NCBI GenBank assembly: GCA_025056515.1
Contig: JANWWB010000343.1
Span: forward strand, 1-12,283
DNA: 12,283 bases
Source of the DNA: Anaerolineales bacterium
GTDB lineage: Bacteria > Chloroflexota > Anaerolineae > Anaerolineales > Villigracilaceae
Direction of reading: 5' to 3'
Within the stretch, counting starts at the first letter, position 1. Each line of letters opens with the position of its first letter. The position numbers and the translations under genes were made by a program. Shown piece by piece: positions 1 to 9,361 of the stretch. Below the pieces are notes generated by a model that saw nothing but the letters and a program-made list of their open reading frames with translations, searched no databases and was not told where the DNA came from.

Positions 1-128
1 AAGACAGGATTCTCGCCCGTCTTTAGGCGTTCAATGCCGAGGACATTTCCGCCCACCCAGACGAGCAGGAGGAAAATGGCCAAGGTGACGACCAAGGCAA
101 TGGCAACACCAACAAGTTTTTTATTCAT
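1..128 (-). CDS. Partial unknown membrane protein (N-terminus only)
   Basis: The first 42 codons of a minus-strand gene are present; the rest lies beyond the window edge. The ATG at 128-126 is preceded by a good Shine-Dalgarno sequence (AAGGAGAG) at normal spacing, so the start is well supported. The product begins with two lysines and one strongly hydrophobic stretch (about residues 5-26, rich in Val, Leu and Ile), then a polar segment with Gly-Gly-Asn, Arg and Lys. This fits a membrane anchor, a first transmembrane helix or an uncleaved signal. It lies 116 bases downstream of the ECF-type ATPase on the same strand, so it could be a membrane partner such as an S or T component. Only one helix is visible and I do not recognise the sequence, so no function is assigned. 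Confidence 0.8.
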   Translation of the reverse strand, partial: MNKKLVGVAIALVVTLAIFLLLVWVGGNVLGIERLKTGENPV

Positions 129-161
129 CACTGCACTCTCCTTTCCGAATTGATCTGGTTA

Positions 162-173
162 TGACCGCGGTCA
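162..173. promoter_or_regulatory. 12-bp perfect palindrome upstream of partial gene
   Basis: TGACCGCGGTCA is a perfect 12-base palindrome 34 bases upstream of the start codon of the partial minus-strand gene, in the 116-base gap after the ABC ATPase. Its position would suit an operator. No convincing promoter hexamers flank it. The same 12-mer occurs once more inside the binding-protein gene (10320-10331), which weakens the case for a dedicated site. Confidence 0.25.
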
Positions 174-244
174 CCCGCTCAAAGGGAAAGAACGGACCTC
201 GATGGTCTTTTTGAAAACGTGGAGACACCGCTTTTGTTCATCTC

Positions 245-1861
245 TCAAATCACATGCGCCAAAGCTTCGGCGCGCAGAAAACGCCCCGTACGCGGCCAAT
301 ACTTCAAATTTTCGGCCAACAAACTTGTTGGCACAAGGCGACAAGCCTCTAAGCGTGCCTGGTCGGCCAGGACTTCAGCAGGGGGACCATCGGCCACCAC
401 GCGCCCCTCGGCCATCAGCAACACTCGGTTAGCATAGATGACCGCCAGGTCGACATCATGCGTGATGAAGAGAATCGCCTCGAAGCCGGGCAATTCCAAA
501 ATAGCATCCATGAAATTCATATAGTTGAAATAGTCCTGCCCGGCAGTTGGCTCATCCATCACCAAGATTTTCGAACGCATGGCCAGGATTGCCGCAATGC
601 TCACGCGCTTTTGCTGCCCAAACGAAAGCGCAAGCGGGGGGTCGTTTTCTTTATCAGAAAGATTGACAATCTGTAGGGCTTCTTTCACCTCCTTTTCAAT
701 CTCCTCTTTGGGGTGTCTTAAGTTTTTCGGTCCAAAAGCTAACTCTTCGCGCACAGTCGGCGCAAAGAGCATGTGACTTGGGCTTTGGAAAACATACCCA
801 AGCGTACTGGCAACTTCAGCCACACTCGTCTGGCGCGTATCGCGTCCCTGTACCAGTACACGCCCGGATTTGGGTTTAAGTAGGCCGATAGCATGCTTGA
901 CAAACGTGGTCTTGCCAGCCCCATTCGGTCCTAAGACAGCAATGACATCGCCGCGGCGAATATCCAAACTGATGCCGTGCAAGACTTCTCGGTCATCATA
1001 ACCAAAGACAACCTCTTCAAAGCGCACAAGTGGCTCGGGATTCGAGCTAGCACCGGCTGCAGCGGGTAAGATACGCAGCTCCGGCGGAGGAGGGTCGCGT
1101 CTTGCTCGTTCGATAATCGCTGGCGCAGGCAGTTTCACCTCTCGGTAATTGACCACCTCCCCTAAACCCTCCACCGGCCCAAGATAACGAATCTGCCCCT
1201 CGCTCAGGAACATCACACGCTCCGGACGAATGCGCAAGACATCCTCAACACGATGTTCTATCATAAGCACGGTCATTCCCTCATCAGCCAAGCGGCGCAC
1301 GATGTCAAGCGTCTCATAGGCTGAGGCTGGGTCTAGGCTGGCCAGTGGTTCATCGAGCAAGAGAATCTTTGGGCGCATGGCCAACACCCCAGCTAAGGCG
1401 ACCTTCTGTTTCTCCCCACCGGATAGATTGAAGGTCTCACGATCGCGTAGGTAGGAAATTTTCAGGTAATCGAGCGCCTCATCCACCCGAGCCAGAATCT
1501 CAGAGCGTGGCAATCCTAGATTCTCCAGACCAAAAGCGACTTCATACAGCACCTTTGTCCCCAAAATTTGGCGCTCCGGATCCTGAAGCACTGTGCCCAC
1601 AATCTGCGAAATACGCGCCAGCGGCCAAGAAGACGGGTCTTGTCCGAACAAAAGAATTCGACCTGACATCTCGCCTTTATAGGAACGCGGAATCAGGCCA
1701 TTAATTGCACGGATGAGGGTGGTCTTGCCGCACCCGCTTGCCCCGGCGATAAGTAAAATTTCGCCCTGATGAGCCTCGAACGAAATTCCTTTCAGGGCCA
1801 ATTCTTGGCGGTCACGGTAACGAAAAGACAAATTTTCGACAATGAGAGGGAGTTCAAGCAT
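245..1861 (-). CDS. ECF-type ABC transporter, fused double ATPase
   Basis: This protein of 538 residues carries two complete ABC nucleotide-binding domains, as in fused EcfA1/EcfA2 or CbiO-type ATPases. Domain 1 has Walker A GASGCGKTT (residues 40-48), a Q-loop Gln near 93, signature LSGGE (146-150), Walker B ending in Asp-Glu (170-171) and an H-loop His near 203. A proline-rich linker (about 245-278) follows. Domain 2 has Walker A GPNGAGKTT (311-319), Q-loop Gln near 359, the variant signature LSFGQ (412-416), Walker B Asp-Glu (436-437) and H-loop His near 468. Both sites look catalytically intact. It should power vitamin or metal uptake at the membrane with T and S subunits; neither is visible, so the substrate is unknown. 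I chose the ATG at 1861: an upstream in-frame TTG at 1897 abuts the promoter -10 box, whereas GGAG precedes the ATG. Confidence 0.93.
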   Translation of the reverse strand: MLELPLIVENLSFRYRDRQELALKGISFEAHQGEILLIAGASGCGKTTLIRAINGLIPRSYKGEMSGRILLFGQDPSSWPLARISQIVGTVLQDPERQILGTKVLYEVAFGLENLGLPRSEILARVDEALDYLKISYLRDRETFNLSGGEKQKVALAGVLAMRPKILLLDEPLASLDPASAYETLDIVRRLADEGMTVLMIEHRVEDVLRIRPERVMFLSEGQIRYLGPVEGLGEVVNYREVKLPAPAIIERARRDPPPPELRILPAAAGASSNPEPLVRFEEVVFGYDDREVLHGISLDIRRGDVIAVLGPNGAGKTTFVKHAIGLLKPKSGRVLVQGRDTRQTSVAEVASTLGYVFQSPSHMLFAPTVREELAFGPKNLRHPKEEIEKEVKEALQIVNLSDKENDPPLALSFGQQKRVSIAAILAMRSKILVMDEPTAGQDYFNYMNFMDAILELPGFEAILFITHDVDLAVIYANRVLLMAEGRVVADGPPAEVLADQARLEACRLVPTSLLAENLKYWPRTGRFLRAEALAHVI

Positions 1862-1897
1862 CAATCTCCGTCCACACCGGGAGGCATTTGCGGGCAA

Positions 1898-1906
1898 ATT
1901 GTACCA
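1898..1906 (-). promoter_or_regulatory. Extended -10 promoter of the ABC ATPase gene
   Basis: Read on the minus strand this is TGGTACAAT, an extended -10 element (TGn followed by TACAAT). No good -35 hexamer is seen at 17 bases, which extended -10 promoters tolerate. Transcription would start near 1891, leaving a leader of about 30 bases before the ATG at 1861. This argues against the upstream TTG start. Confidence 0.45.
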
Positions 1907-1953
1907 TATTCCGACTTCAATCGTTCAGACAAGAATATCGTCTGTGATTTCAC

Positions 1954-1974
1954 CACCTGCTAGGAGGGCAGGTG
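1954..1974 (-). other. Hairpin between SAM hydrolase and ABC ATPase genes
   Basis: CACCTGC and GCAGGTG form a perfect 7-bp stem with a 7-base loop, 56 bases downstream of the SAM hydrolase stop codon and about 50 bases upstream of the ATPase -10 box. No T-tract follows on the minus strand, so it is not a canonical intrinsic terminator. It may stabilise the 3' end of the upstream message. Confidence 0.35.
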
Positions 1975-2029
1975 AGATCAATGCGATAGCTGTTGCCGAA
2001 GATCATGAAACGGCCAGGTGTTCATGTGA

Positions 2030-2827
2030 TTAGCCTTCTGGTGAATCAAACACCTCTACTTCGTCTCCGATGTGTGCACCGGTGAACTGGGCAGCGTTGC
2101 CGTTGACCAAGGCGATTTCTAAGCGATTTTCGCTATCTATCAACGCAATTAACTCGCCAGGCGCGTGCTCCCCATACGTTGCCGAAACGCCGCGTATCTC
2201 AAAGCGCCCCAGACGTACGATGGTTTGCTTTGGAGCAAACAGCACAGCAGCGGGGAGATTGGTCGTCAAATTGCCGAAATGGTCAACACCAATCACTTGG
2301 GCGCGCCAGCCGTAAGGGAGGCGCTCTGGTTTGGGAAGGGACAGCCGCACCGGGTCAGGAACAGGCGGTCCAAACTCCGTTAGCGGGACACCATTCGCCA
2401 AATGCGCCGCTACCGGTGAAAAAATATCGCGCCCGTGAAACGTCCGGCTGATTTCAGGCAAGAAGTAACTCTTGTTGGTCAGATGAACAATCTCTATCGA
2501 CCAACCCCGCCCTTCCGCCTCTTCGTAGAGAGAAGTAAAAAGTCCGTTATCCGGCCCCACCAAGTACTGCCCCCCTAGACGAACAGCCAAAGGACGGCGG
2601 GAGGTTCCCACACCAGGGTCGACCACAGCAATATGCACCGTCCCCGCCGGGAAATATGGAAAGGCCCGCCACAGCGCTAAACCCCCAGCCAAGATGTTTT
2701 GCGGAGGAATCTCGTGAGTCAGGTCGACCAACTGAGCGGTCGGGCAAATAGAAAGGATGACTCCTTTCATCGTACCTACAAAACTATCTTTTAGACCAAA
2801 GTCGGTTGTCAGTGTAATAATCGGCAT
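2030..2827 (-). CDS. SAM hydroxide adenosyltransferase (DUF62 family)
   Basis: This family hydrolyses S-adenosylmethionine to adenosine and methionine using an activated water; it is related to the fluorinase/chlorinase enzymes. Visible family motifs, in order, are the N-terminal TDFG, a DPGVG segment (about residue 75), PDNG (about 98), FHGRDIF (about 135-141) and HFGN near the start of the C-terminal domain. The 265-residue length is normal for a hydrolase, and no insertion typical of halogenases is obvious. It is a soluble cytoplasmic protein. The start is the ATG at 2827, directly before the conserved Thr-Thr-Asp-Phe-Gly; a longer frame upstream lacks family character. No Shine-Dalgarno is present and a -10 box ends only six bases upstream, so the mRNA is probably leaderless. 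The co-oriented ECF ATPase follows after a 168-base gap. Confidence 0.93.
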   Translation of the reverse strand: MPIITLTTDFGLKDSFVGTMKGVILSICPTAQLVDLTHEIPPQNILAGGLALWRAFPYFPAGTVHIAVVDPGVGTSRRPLAVRLGGQYLVGPDNGLFTSLYEEAEGRGWSIEIVHLTNKSYFLPEISRTFHGRDIFSPVAAHLANGVPLTEFGPPVPDPVRLSLPKPERLPYGWRAQVIGVDHFGNLTTNLPAAVLFAPKQTIVRLGRFEIRGVSATYGEHAPGELIALIDSENRLEIALVNGNAAQFTGAHIGDEVEVFDSPEG

Positions 2828-2833
2828 GTCGTA

Positions 2834-2842
2834 AATATACCA
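2834..2842 (-). promoter_or_regulatory. Extended -10 promoter giving a likely leaderless mRNA
   Basis: On the minus strand the sequence is TGGTATATT, an extended -10 element. Only six bases (2833-2828) separate the hexamer from the ATG at 2827, so transcription would begin at or next to the A of the start codon. No purine-rich Shine-Dalgarno lies upstream of the ATG, which agrees with leaderless translation. Confidence 0.5.
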
Positions 2843-2962
2843 CGAGAGATCGAATTTCACAGGCCGAAAGATCAATCGTTCGGAAAGGCTTCCGGCCCCC
2901 TCCTAAGCAGCCCAAAACGCTCCCATGGACAAATCGCGATAGTCCCAGGGGAAAAAATCATA

Positions 2963-2968
2963 TATAAT
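2963..2968 (+). promoter_or_regulatory. TATAAT -10 element, possible distal pyrG promoter
   Basis: A perfect TATAAT lies in an A/T-rich patch, but no recognisable -35 hexamer sits 16-18 bases upstream. If used, it would give a leader of roughly 530 bases before pyrG, spanning the structured segment and the hairpin at 3410-3445. I see no better promoter nearer pyrG. Confidence 0.35.
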
Positions 2969-3029
2969 TGCTCCGGCAACCCTCCTGATCGAAAGTTGTG
3001 CCATCGATTCAAACCTGTGTGAGCAAAGA

Positions 3030-5128
<2,099 letters not shown>

Positions 5129-5171
5129 GAACAACATGCAACCTTTATCTCATCAGTGCATCTAATCAATC

Positions 5172-5267
5172 ATGAAGCAAAGTGTAAAGATCCTCAAACT
5201 GATCGTCGTTTGTGTGCTTTGTCTTGGCCTGGTGGCCGGGCTAGCTTACCTCATCCAATCTCTATAA
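5172..5267 (+). CDS. Putative 31-residue single-span membrane protein
   Basis: A short frame runs from ATG 5172 to TAA 5265-5267. The peptide starts with basic residues (MKQSVKILK) followed by about 20 hydrophobic residues (LIVVCVLCLGLVAGLAYLI) and ends Gln-Ser-Leu, a textbook single transmembrane helix with positive-inside charge. No Shine-Dalgarno precedes it. However, a 16-codon frame starts on the pyrG stop (ATGA, 5125-5128) and stops on this ATG (ATGA, 5172-5175), so termination-reinitiation could deliver ribosomes. The stop lies nine bases before the Shine-Dalgarno of the DUF2892 gene, which suggests one transcript. I recognise no family. It could be chance, but the amphipathic layout and tight packing favour a real micro-protein. 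Confidence 0.45.
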   Translation: MKQSVKILKLIVVCVLCLGLVAGLAYLIQSL

Positions 5268-5288
5268 AAAACCACAAGGAGAATGAAC

Positions 5289-5492
5289 ATGAAACTCGTC
5301 AAAAACATGGGCACCATCGATCGCGTCATTCGCCTCGTACTGGCGCTTGTCTTCTTGCTTTTGTACTTTGGGGGTCTGGTCTCTGGCGTCCTGGGAACCA
5401 TCCTGCTCATCTTAGCTGTTGTCTTCATCCTCACCAGCGCTGTCTCCTTCTGCCCACTCTATACACTCTTCAAGTTATCAACCCGCAAATAA
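5289..5492 (+). CDS. DUF2892 / YgaP-like small membrane protein
   Basis: This 67-residue integral membrane protein matches the YgaP-type transmembrane domain family (DUF2892). Family features are the N-terminal KNMGTIDRVIRLVLA motif, two hydrophobic hairpin helices (about residues 14-32 and 35-53) separated by a short Gly-containing turn, and the C-terminal CPLYTLFKLST segment with the conserved Cys-Pro-Leu-Tyr. The molecular role of stand-alone members is not established. I place the start at the second ATG (5289): the AAGGAG at 5276-5281 is seven bases from it but only one base from the ATG at 5283. It lies just after the 31-codon membrane ORF and is followed by an intrinsic terminator, so it is probably the last gene of the pyrG transcript. 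Confidence 0.9.
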   Translation: MKLVKNMGTIDRVIRLVLALVFLLLYFGGLVSGVLGTILLILAVVFILTSAVSFCPLYTLFKLSTRK

Positions 5493-5511
5493 ACCAGTCC
5501 ACACTCCTTAT

Positions 5512-5550
5512 CAAAGAAGCGCATCTCAGCGATGCGCTTCTTTGTTTCTG
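5512..5550 (+). terminator. Intrinsic terminator after the DUF2892 gene
   Basis: CAAAGAAGCGCATC (5512-5525) and GATGCGCTTCTTTG (5531-5544) form a perfect 14-bp stem with a 5-base loop, followed by TTTCTG. It sits 20 bases after the stop codon and should end the pyrG transcript. Confidence 0.8.
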
Positions 5551-7150
<1,600 letters not shown>

Positions 7151-7173
7151 TTCTCTCCTGTTCTTACCATCTT

Positions 7174-7211
7174 TCGGCTCCTCCAGAGCGTTGGTAAAAT
7201 GGAGGAGCCGA
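7174..7211 (+). terminator. Strong hairpin after eno
   Basis: TCGGCTCCTCCA (7174-7185) pairs perfectly over 12 bp with TGGAGGAGCCGA (7200-7211) around a 14-base loop, 23 bases after the enolase stop. No T-tract follows, so termination may be inefficient or the hairpin may protect the 3' end of the mRNA. Confidence 0.5.
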
Positions 7212-7607
7212 TGTATATCATCGCAAAGTTCTAGAAAACTCACCGCTGGCGAAGGCATTGAAGCACCAGTCTGACGCCAGCACCAGGCAGTTCCCTAAGC
7301 ACGGTCATCTGCCTGAACCATTGCGCACCTCGAAGCCTGAAGACGACCTTAAACCGCCTGTCAAAGCTATGGGTTAGGGACAGTGGCCTCGCGACAAAAC
7401 GGCTTTGGAAAACTGGAACGAGCCGTTGGGTGCACTCATTGCAGAATCGCAGAACACAAAACCAGGTATATCCGACGCAGCATGTCAACGCTCTCCAGCA
7501 CCGTGTTGGACCATTTGTTGCCACGTTGCACCGATTCAACGTACCTGTGTCCAGATGGATACCCCTGCAAAAAAAGAGTTCAAGCTGGCGTTATTTTGTT
7601 AAAGCGC
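7212..7607. other. Intergenic stretch, no gene recognised
   Basis: No frame here looks like a real gene. The longest, a 99-codon minus-strand frame (7240-7539), is rich in Cys, Arg and Trp, has no Shine-Dalgarno and matches nothing I can name; its character hints at a decayed gene remnant, but this is only an impression. A perfect 7-bp inverted repeat, GCTGGCG (7245-7251) and CGCCAGC (7275-7281), lies at its 3' end. I see no terminal inverted repeats or flanking target duplications of an insertion sequence. Confidence 0.5.
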
Positions 7608-7637
7608 TTGACAAACAAAGAGAAACAGTGGTATGAT
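7608..7637 (+). promoter_or_regulatory. Sigma-70-type promoter of the ROK regulator gene
   Basis: A consensus -35 TTGACA (7608-7613) is followed after 18 bases by TATGAT (7632-7637). Transcription should start near 7644, about 46 bases before the GTG start codon. This is the best promoter in the window. Confidence 0.75.
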
Positions 7638-7642
7638 ATAAA

Positions 7643-7654
7643 GCAGAAAACTGC
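7643..7654. promoter_or_regulatory. Inverted repeat at the ROK gene transcription start
   Basis: GCAG-AAAA-CTGC is a perfect inverted repeat lying on the expected transcription start of the ROK gene. An operator at +1 would suit autoregulation by the encoded repressor. It could equally be a small 5' RNA hairpin. Confidence 0.3.
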
Positions 7655-7689
7655 GAAAAAGGCCGTGTATATCTGCTTAGTTAAGCCCA

Positions 7690-9000
7690 GTGAGCACTTT
7701 TTCCCCCCCTGCACTTGTCAATAATGTAAAGCATATTAACAAATATGCCGTGCTGGACTTAATACGTTTCAGCGCTGGCGGGATTTCGCGCGTCGATATT
7801 GCGCGGCAACTGGGCCTAACACGTGCGGCTGTCACCACGATTGTCAACGACCTGCTCCACGCAAATGTTATTCGAGAAGCCGAAAGCATTTACCGGCCTG
7901 CCGGACGCCCTCCGACTGTGCTTGAAATCAATCCTTCGACAGGATATGTGCTTGGGATTGACGTTGGCGCTACTCATCTACACATCCTGCTAACCGACAT
8001 GGCCGCCCGCATTTGTGAAGAGCAAGAAACGGAGTTTGATATTCGTGTCGGACCACAAGCAGGAATTGCCGAAATTGACCGACAAGTGCATCTCTTGCTT
8101 CAAAAAGCGGGCATCTCTTTAGAGAGCATCCTGGCGATTGGGATTGGCGTCCCGGGGCCAATTGTAGCCGATGCCGGAGCCGTCTTTATGCCACCGATTA
8201 TGCCTGGTTGGAACGACTACCCGATACGCGACACCCTACAACAGCTATGGGGTTGCCCTGTCTCGGTGAATAATGATGCCGAACTTGGTGTGCTTGGGGA
8301 ATGGGCATTCGGCGCCGGGCGCGGTGAGCGTAACCTAGCCTATATCAAGGTCGGCACCGGCATTGGAGCTGGGCTTATGGTCGAGGGGAAGATCTACCGC
8401 GGTGTCACCGGATCGGCAGGTGAAATCGGGCACCTGACGATTGAGGAAGACGGGCCGCTTTGCGCCTGTGGCAACCATGGCTGTCTGGAAGCGATTGCTG
8501 GAGGTCGCGCCATTGCCCTTCAAGCCCAAGAAGCAGTGCAGAAAAACCAGCGCACCATCCTATCTGCTATTCAGCCTGTAGAGAGCATCACGGCTCGCGA
8601 GGTAGCCCAAGCTGCCCGACAAGGCGATTTGTTAGCTCAAAAGATTCTAGCGCGTGCTGGAACCCACATCGGGATTGCTATTGCCGGTTTGGTCAACCTA
8701 CTGAACCCCAGTTTGGTGATTATCGGGGGAGGGGTCGCTCAAACTGGCGATATCCTTTTAGAGCCGATCCGGCAAGCCGTTCAACGTCGTAGTCTCCCTG
8801 CGGCTGTGCGTGCTGTTCGTATTACCACAGCCATGCTTGGCCGACGGTCTTCAGGACTTGGCGCCGTTATCCAAGCGTTGACAATAGCCCTCCATCGCAT
8901 GGTCGATAGCAAGGAAATCAAAGTTAGTCAACAAGCTCGGTTTCAGAATGCCGAGATAAGCCTAGATCTGCAAGCAAAGGTTGGTAGCCTGGAACGATGA
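7690..9000 (+). CDS. ROK-family transcriptional regulator (NagC/XylR type)
   Basis: This 436-residue protein has the NagC/XylR architecture: an N-terminal winged helix-turn-helix (about residues 15-75, including the GGISRVDIARQLGLTRAAV recognition region) and a C-terminal ROK sugar-binding domain. The ROK domain shows a phosphate-binding segment (GIDVGATH, 89-96), GIGVPGP (151-157), the catalytic-type Asp196 in NNDAE, GTGIGAG (222-228), His248, and the zinc motif with Cys258, Cys260 and Cys265 in CACGNHGCLE. Such proteins bind operators and release them on binding a sugar or sugar phosphate. The retained Asp leaves kinase activity possible. The start is GTG 7690: an in-frame stop lies at 7678-7680 and no earlier start fits, though no Shine-Dalgarno is seen. 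It precedes the sugar importer on the same strand and probably regulates it. Confidence 0.93.
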   Translation: MSTFSPPALVNNVKHINKYAVLDLIRFSAGGISRVDIARQLGLTRAAVTTIVNDLLHANVIREAESIYRPAGRPPTVLEINPSTGYVLGIDVGATHLHILLTDMAARICEEQETEFDIRVGPQAGIAEIDRQVHLLLQKAGISLESILAIGIGVPGPIVADAGAVFMPPIMPGWNDYPIRDTLQQLWGCPVSVNNDAELGVLGEWAFGAGRGERNLAYIKVGTGIGAGLMVEGKIYRGVTGSAGEIGHLTIEEDGPLCACGNHGCLEAIAGGRAIALQAQEAVQKNQRTILSAIQPVESITAREVAQAARQGDLLAQKILARAGTHIGIAIAGLVNLLNPSLVIIGGGVAQTGDILLEPIRQAVQRRSLPAAVRAVRITTAMLGRRSSGLGAVIQALTIALHRMVDSKEIKVSQQARFQNAEISLDLQAKVGSLER

Positions 9001-9026
9001 TACAATTGAGCGCACATCGTTCGCTT

Positions 9027-9060
9027 CTAACATCCACAGGACAGGTGTATTGTTAGTTTT
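9027..9060 (+). terminator. Weak candidate terminator after the ROK gene
   Basis: CTAACA (9027-9032) pairs with TGTTAG (9051-9056), with an inner CAC/GTG pairing possible, followed by TTTT. The stem is A/T-rich and interrupted, so this is a weak intrinsic terminator at best. Confidence 0.3.
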
Positions 9061-9061
9061 G

Positions 9062-9225
9062 AAGAGATTTTCTCACAAACACAGCTCCTTTTCAAAGCGC
9101 CTCAACAAATCGGCAATATTTTGATAGAATTCACTTAAAACGGAGATCCGGCTTTCTTCTCATCAACATCTTTGGGCTTGGAGATTGTGTCCTACAACCA
9201 CCCTGTTATAAGAGTTTTCTCAAAC
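9062..9225. repeat. Two near-identical direct repeats before the sugar operon
   Basis: AAGAGATTTTCTCACAAAC (9062-9080) and AAGAGTTTTCTCAAAC (9210-9225) match except for two single-base insertions and one extra A. Each contains a GAG...CTC inverted repeat. They lie 148 bases apart in the region between the ROK gene and the binding-protein gene, where regulator binding sites would be expected. Confidence 0.4.
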
Positions 9226-9241
9226 CCGTTGAAAGGAGGTG

Positions 9242-9361
9242 ATGTCCCCCGCAAGCTCCACCCTGGAGTTTGGAAGCGAAAAACAGGAGATCCTCAAGGG
9301 TATTTCCTTGACAAAAAGATGTAACCTTACATTCTATAACATTCCAAGGAGAGAAGTATGA
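9242..9361 (+). CDS. Candidate 39-codon upstream ORF overlapping the binding-protein gene
   Basis: AAAGGAGGTGATG (9232-9244) combines an almost full match to the anti-Shine-Dalgarno complement with an ATG at 9242. The frame stays open for 39 codons and its TGA (9359-9361) overlaps the next gene's ATG by four bases (ATGA). The peptide (beginning MSPASSTLEFGSEKQ) is polar and unlike any family I know. The spacing from AGGAGG to the ATG is only two bases, which is too short for efficient initiation, and no other start codon lies at proper spacing. The frame also runs through a TTGACA motif and a palindrome. It may be a coupled leader peptide or a ribosome-binding decoy; chance is possible. Confidence 0.25.
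   Translation: MSPASSTLEFGSEKQEILKGISLTKRCNLTFYNIPRREV
9308..9340 (+). promoter_or_regulatory. Proximal promoter-like elements with internal palindrome
   Basis: A perfect TTGACA (9308-9313) lies upstream of TATAAC (9335-9340). The 21-base gap is too long for a standard promoter, so one of the elements may be fortuitous. Between them is the perfect inverted repeat ATGTAA-CC-TTACAT (9319-9332), whose position between promoter elements would suit an operator. The candidate regulator is the upstream ROK protein, but no experiment or site comparison supports this. Confidence 0.4.

Noticed and set aside
193..217. GACC/GGTC hairpin followed by TTTTT on the plus strand, resembling a terminator.
   Set aside because: The stem is only about 4 bp and no plus-strand gene ends upstream of it.
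8997..9056. 19-codon frame starting on the ROK stop codon (ATGA overlap).
   Set aside because: No hydrophobic or family character and no gene downstream packed against it; probably chance.
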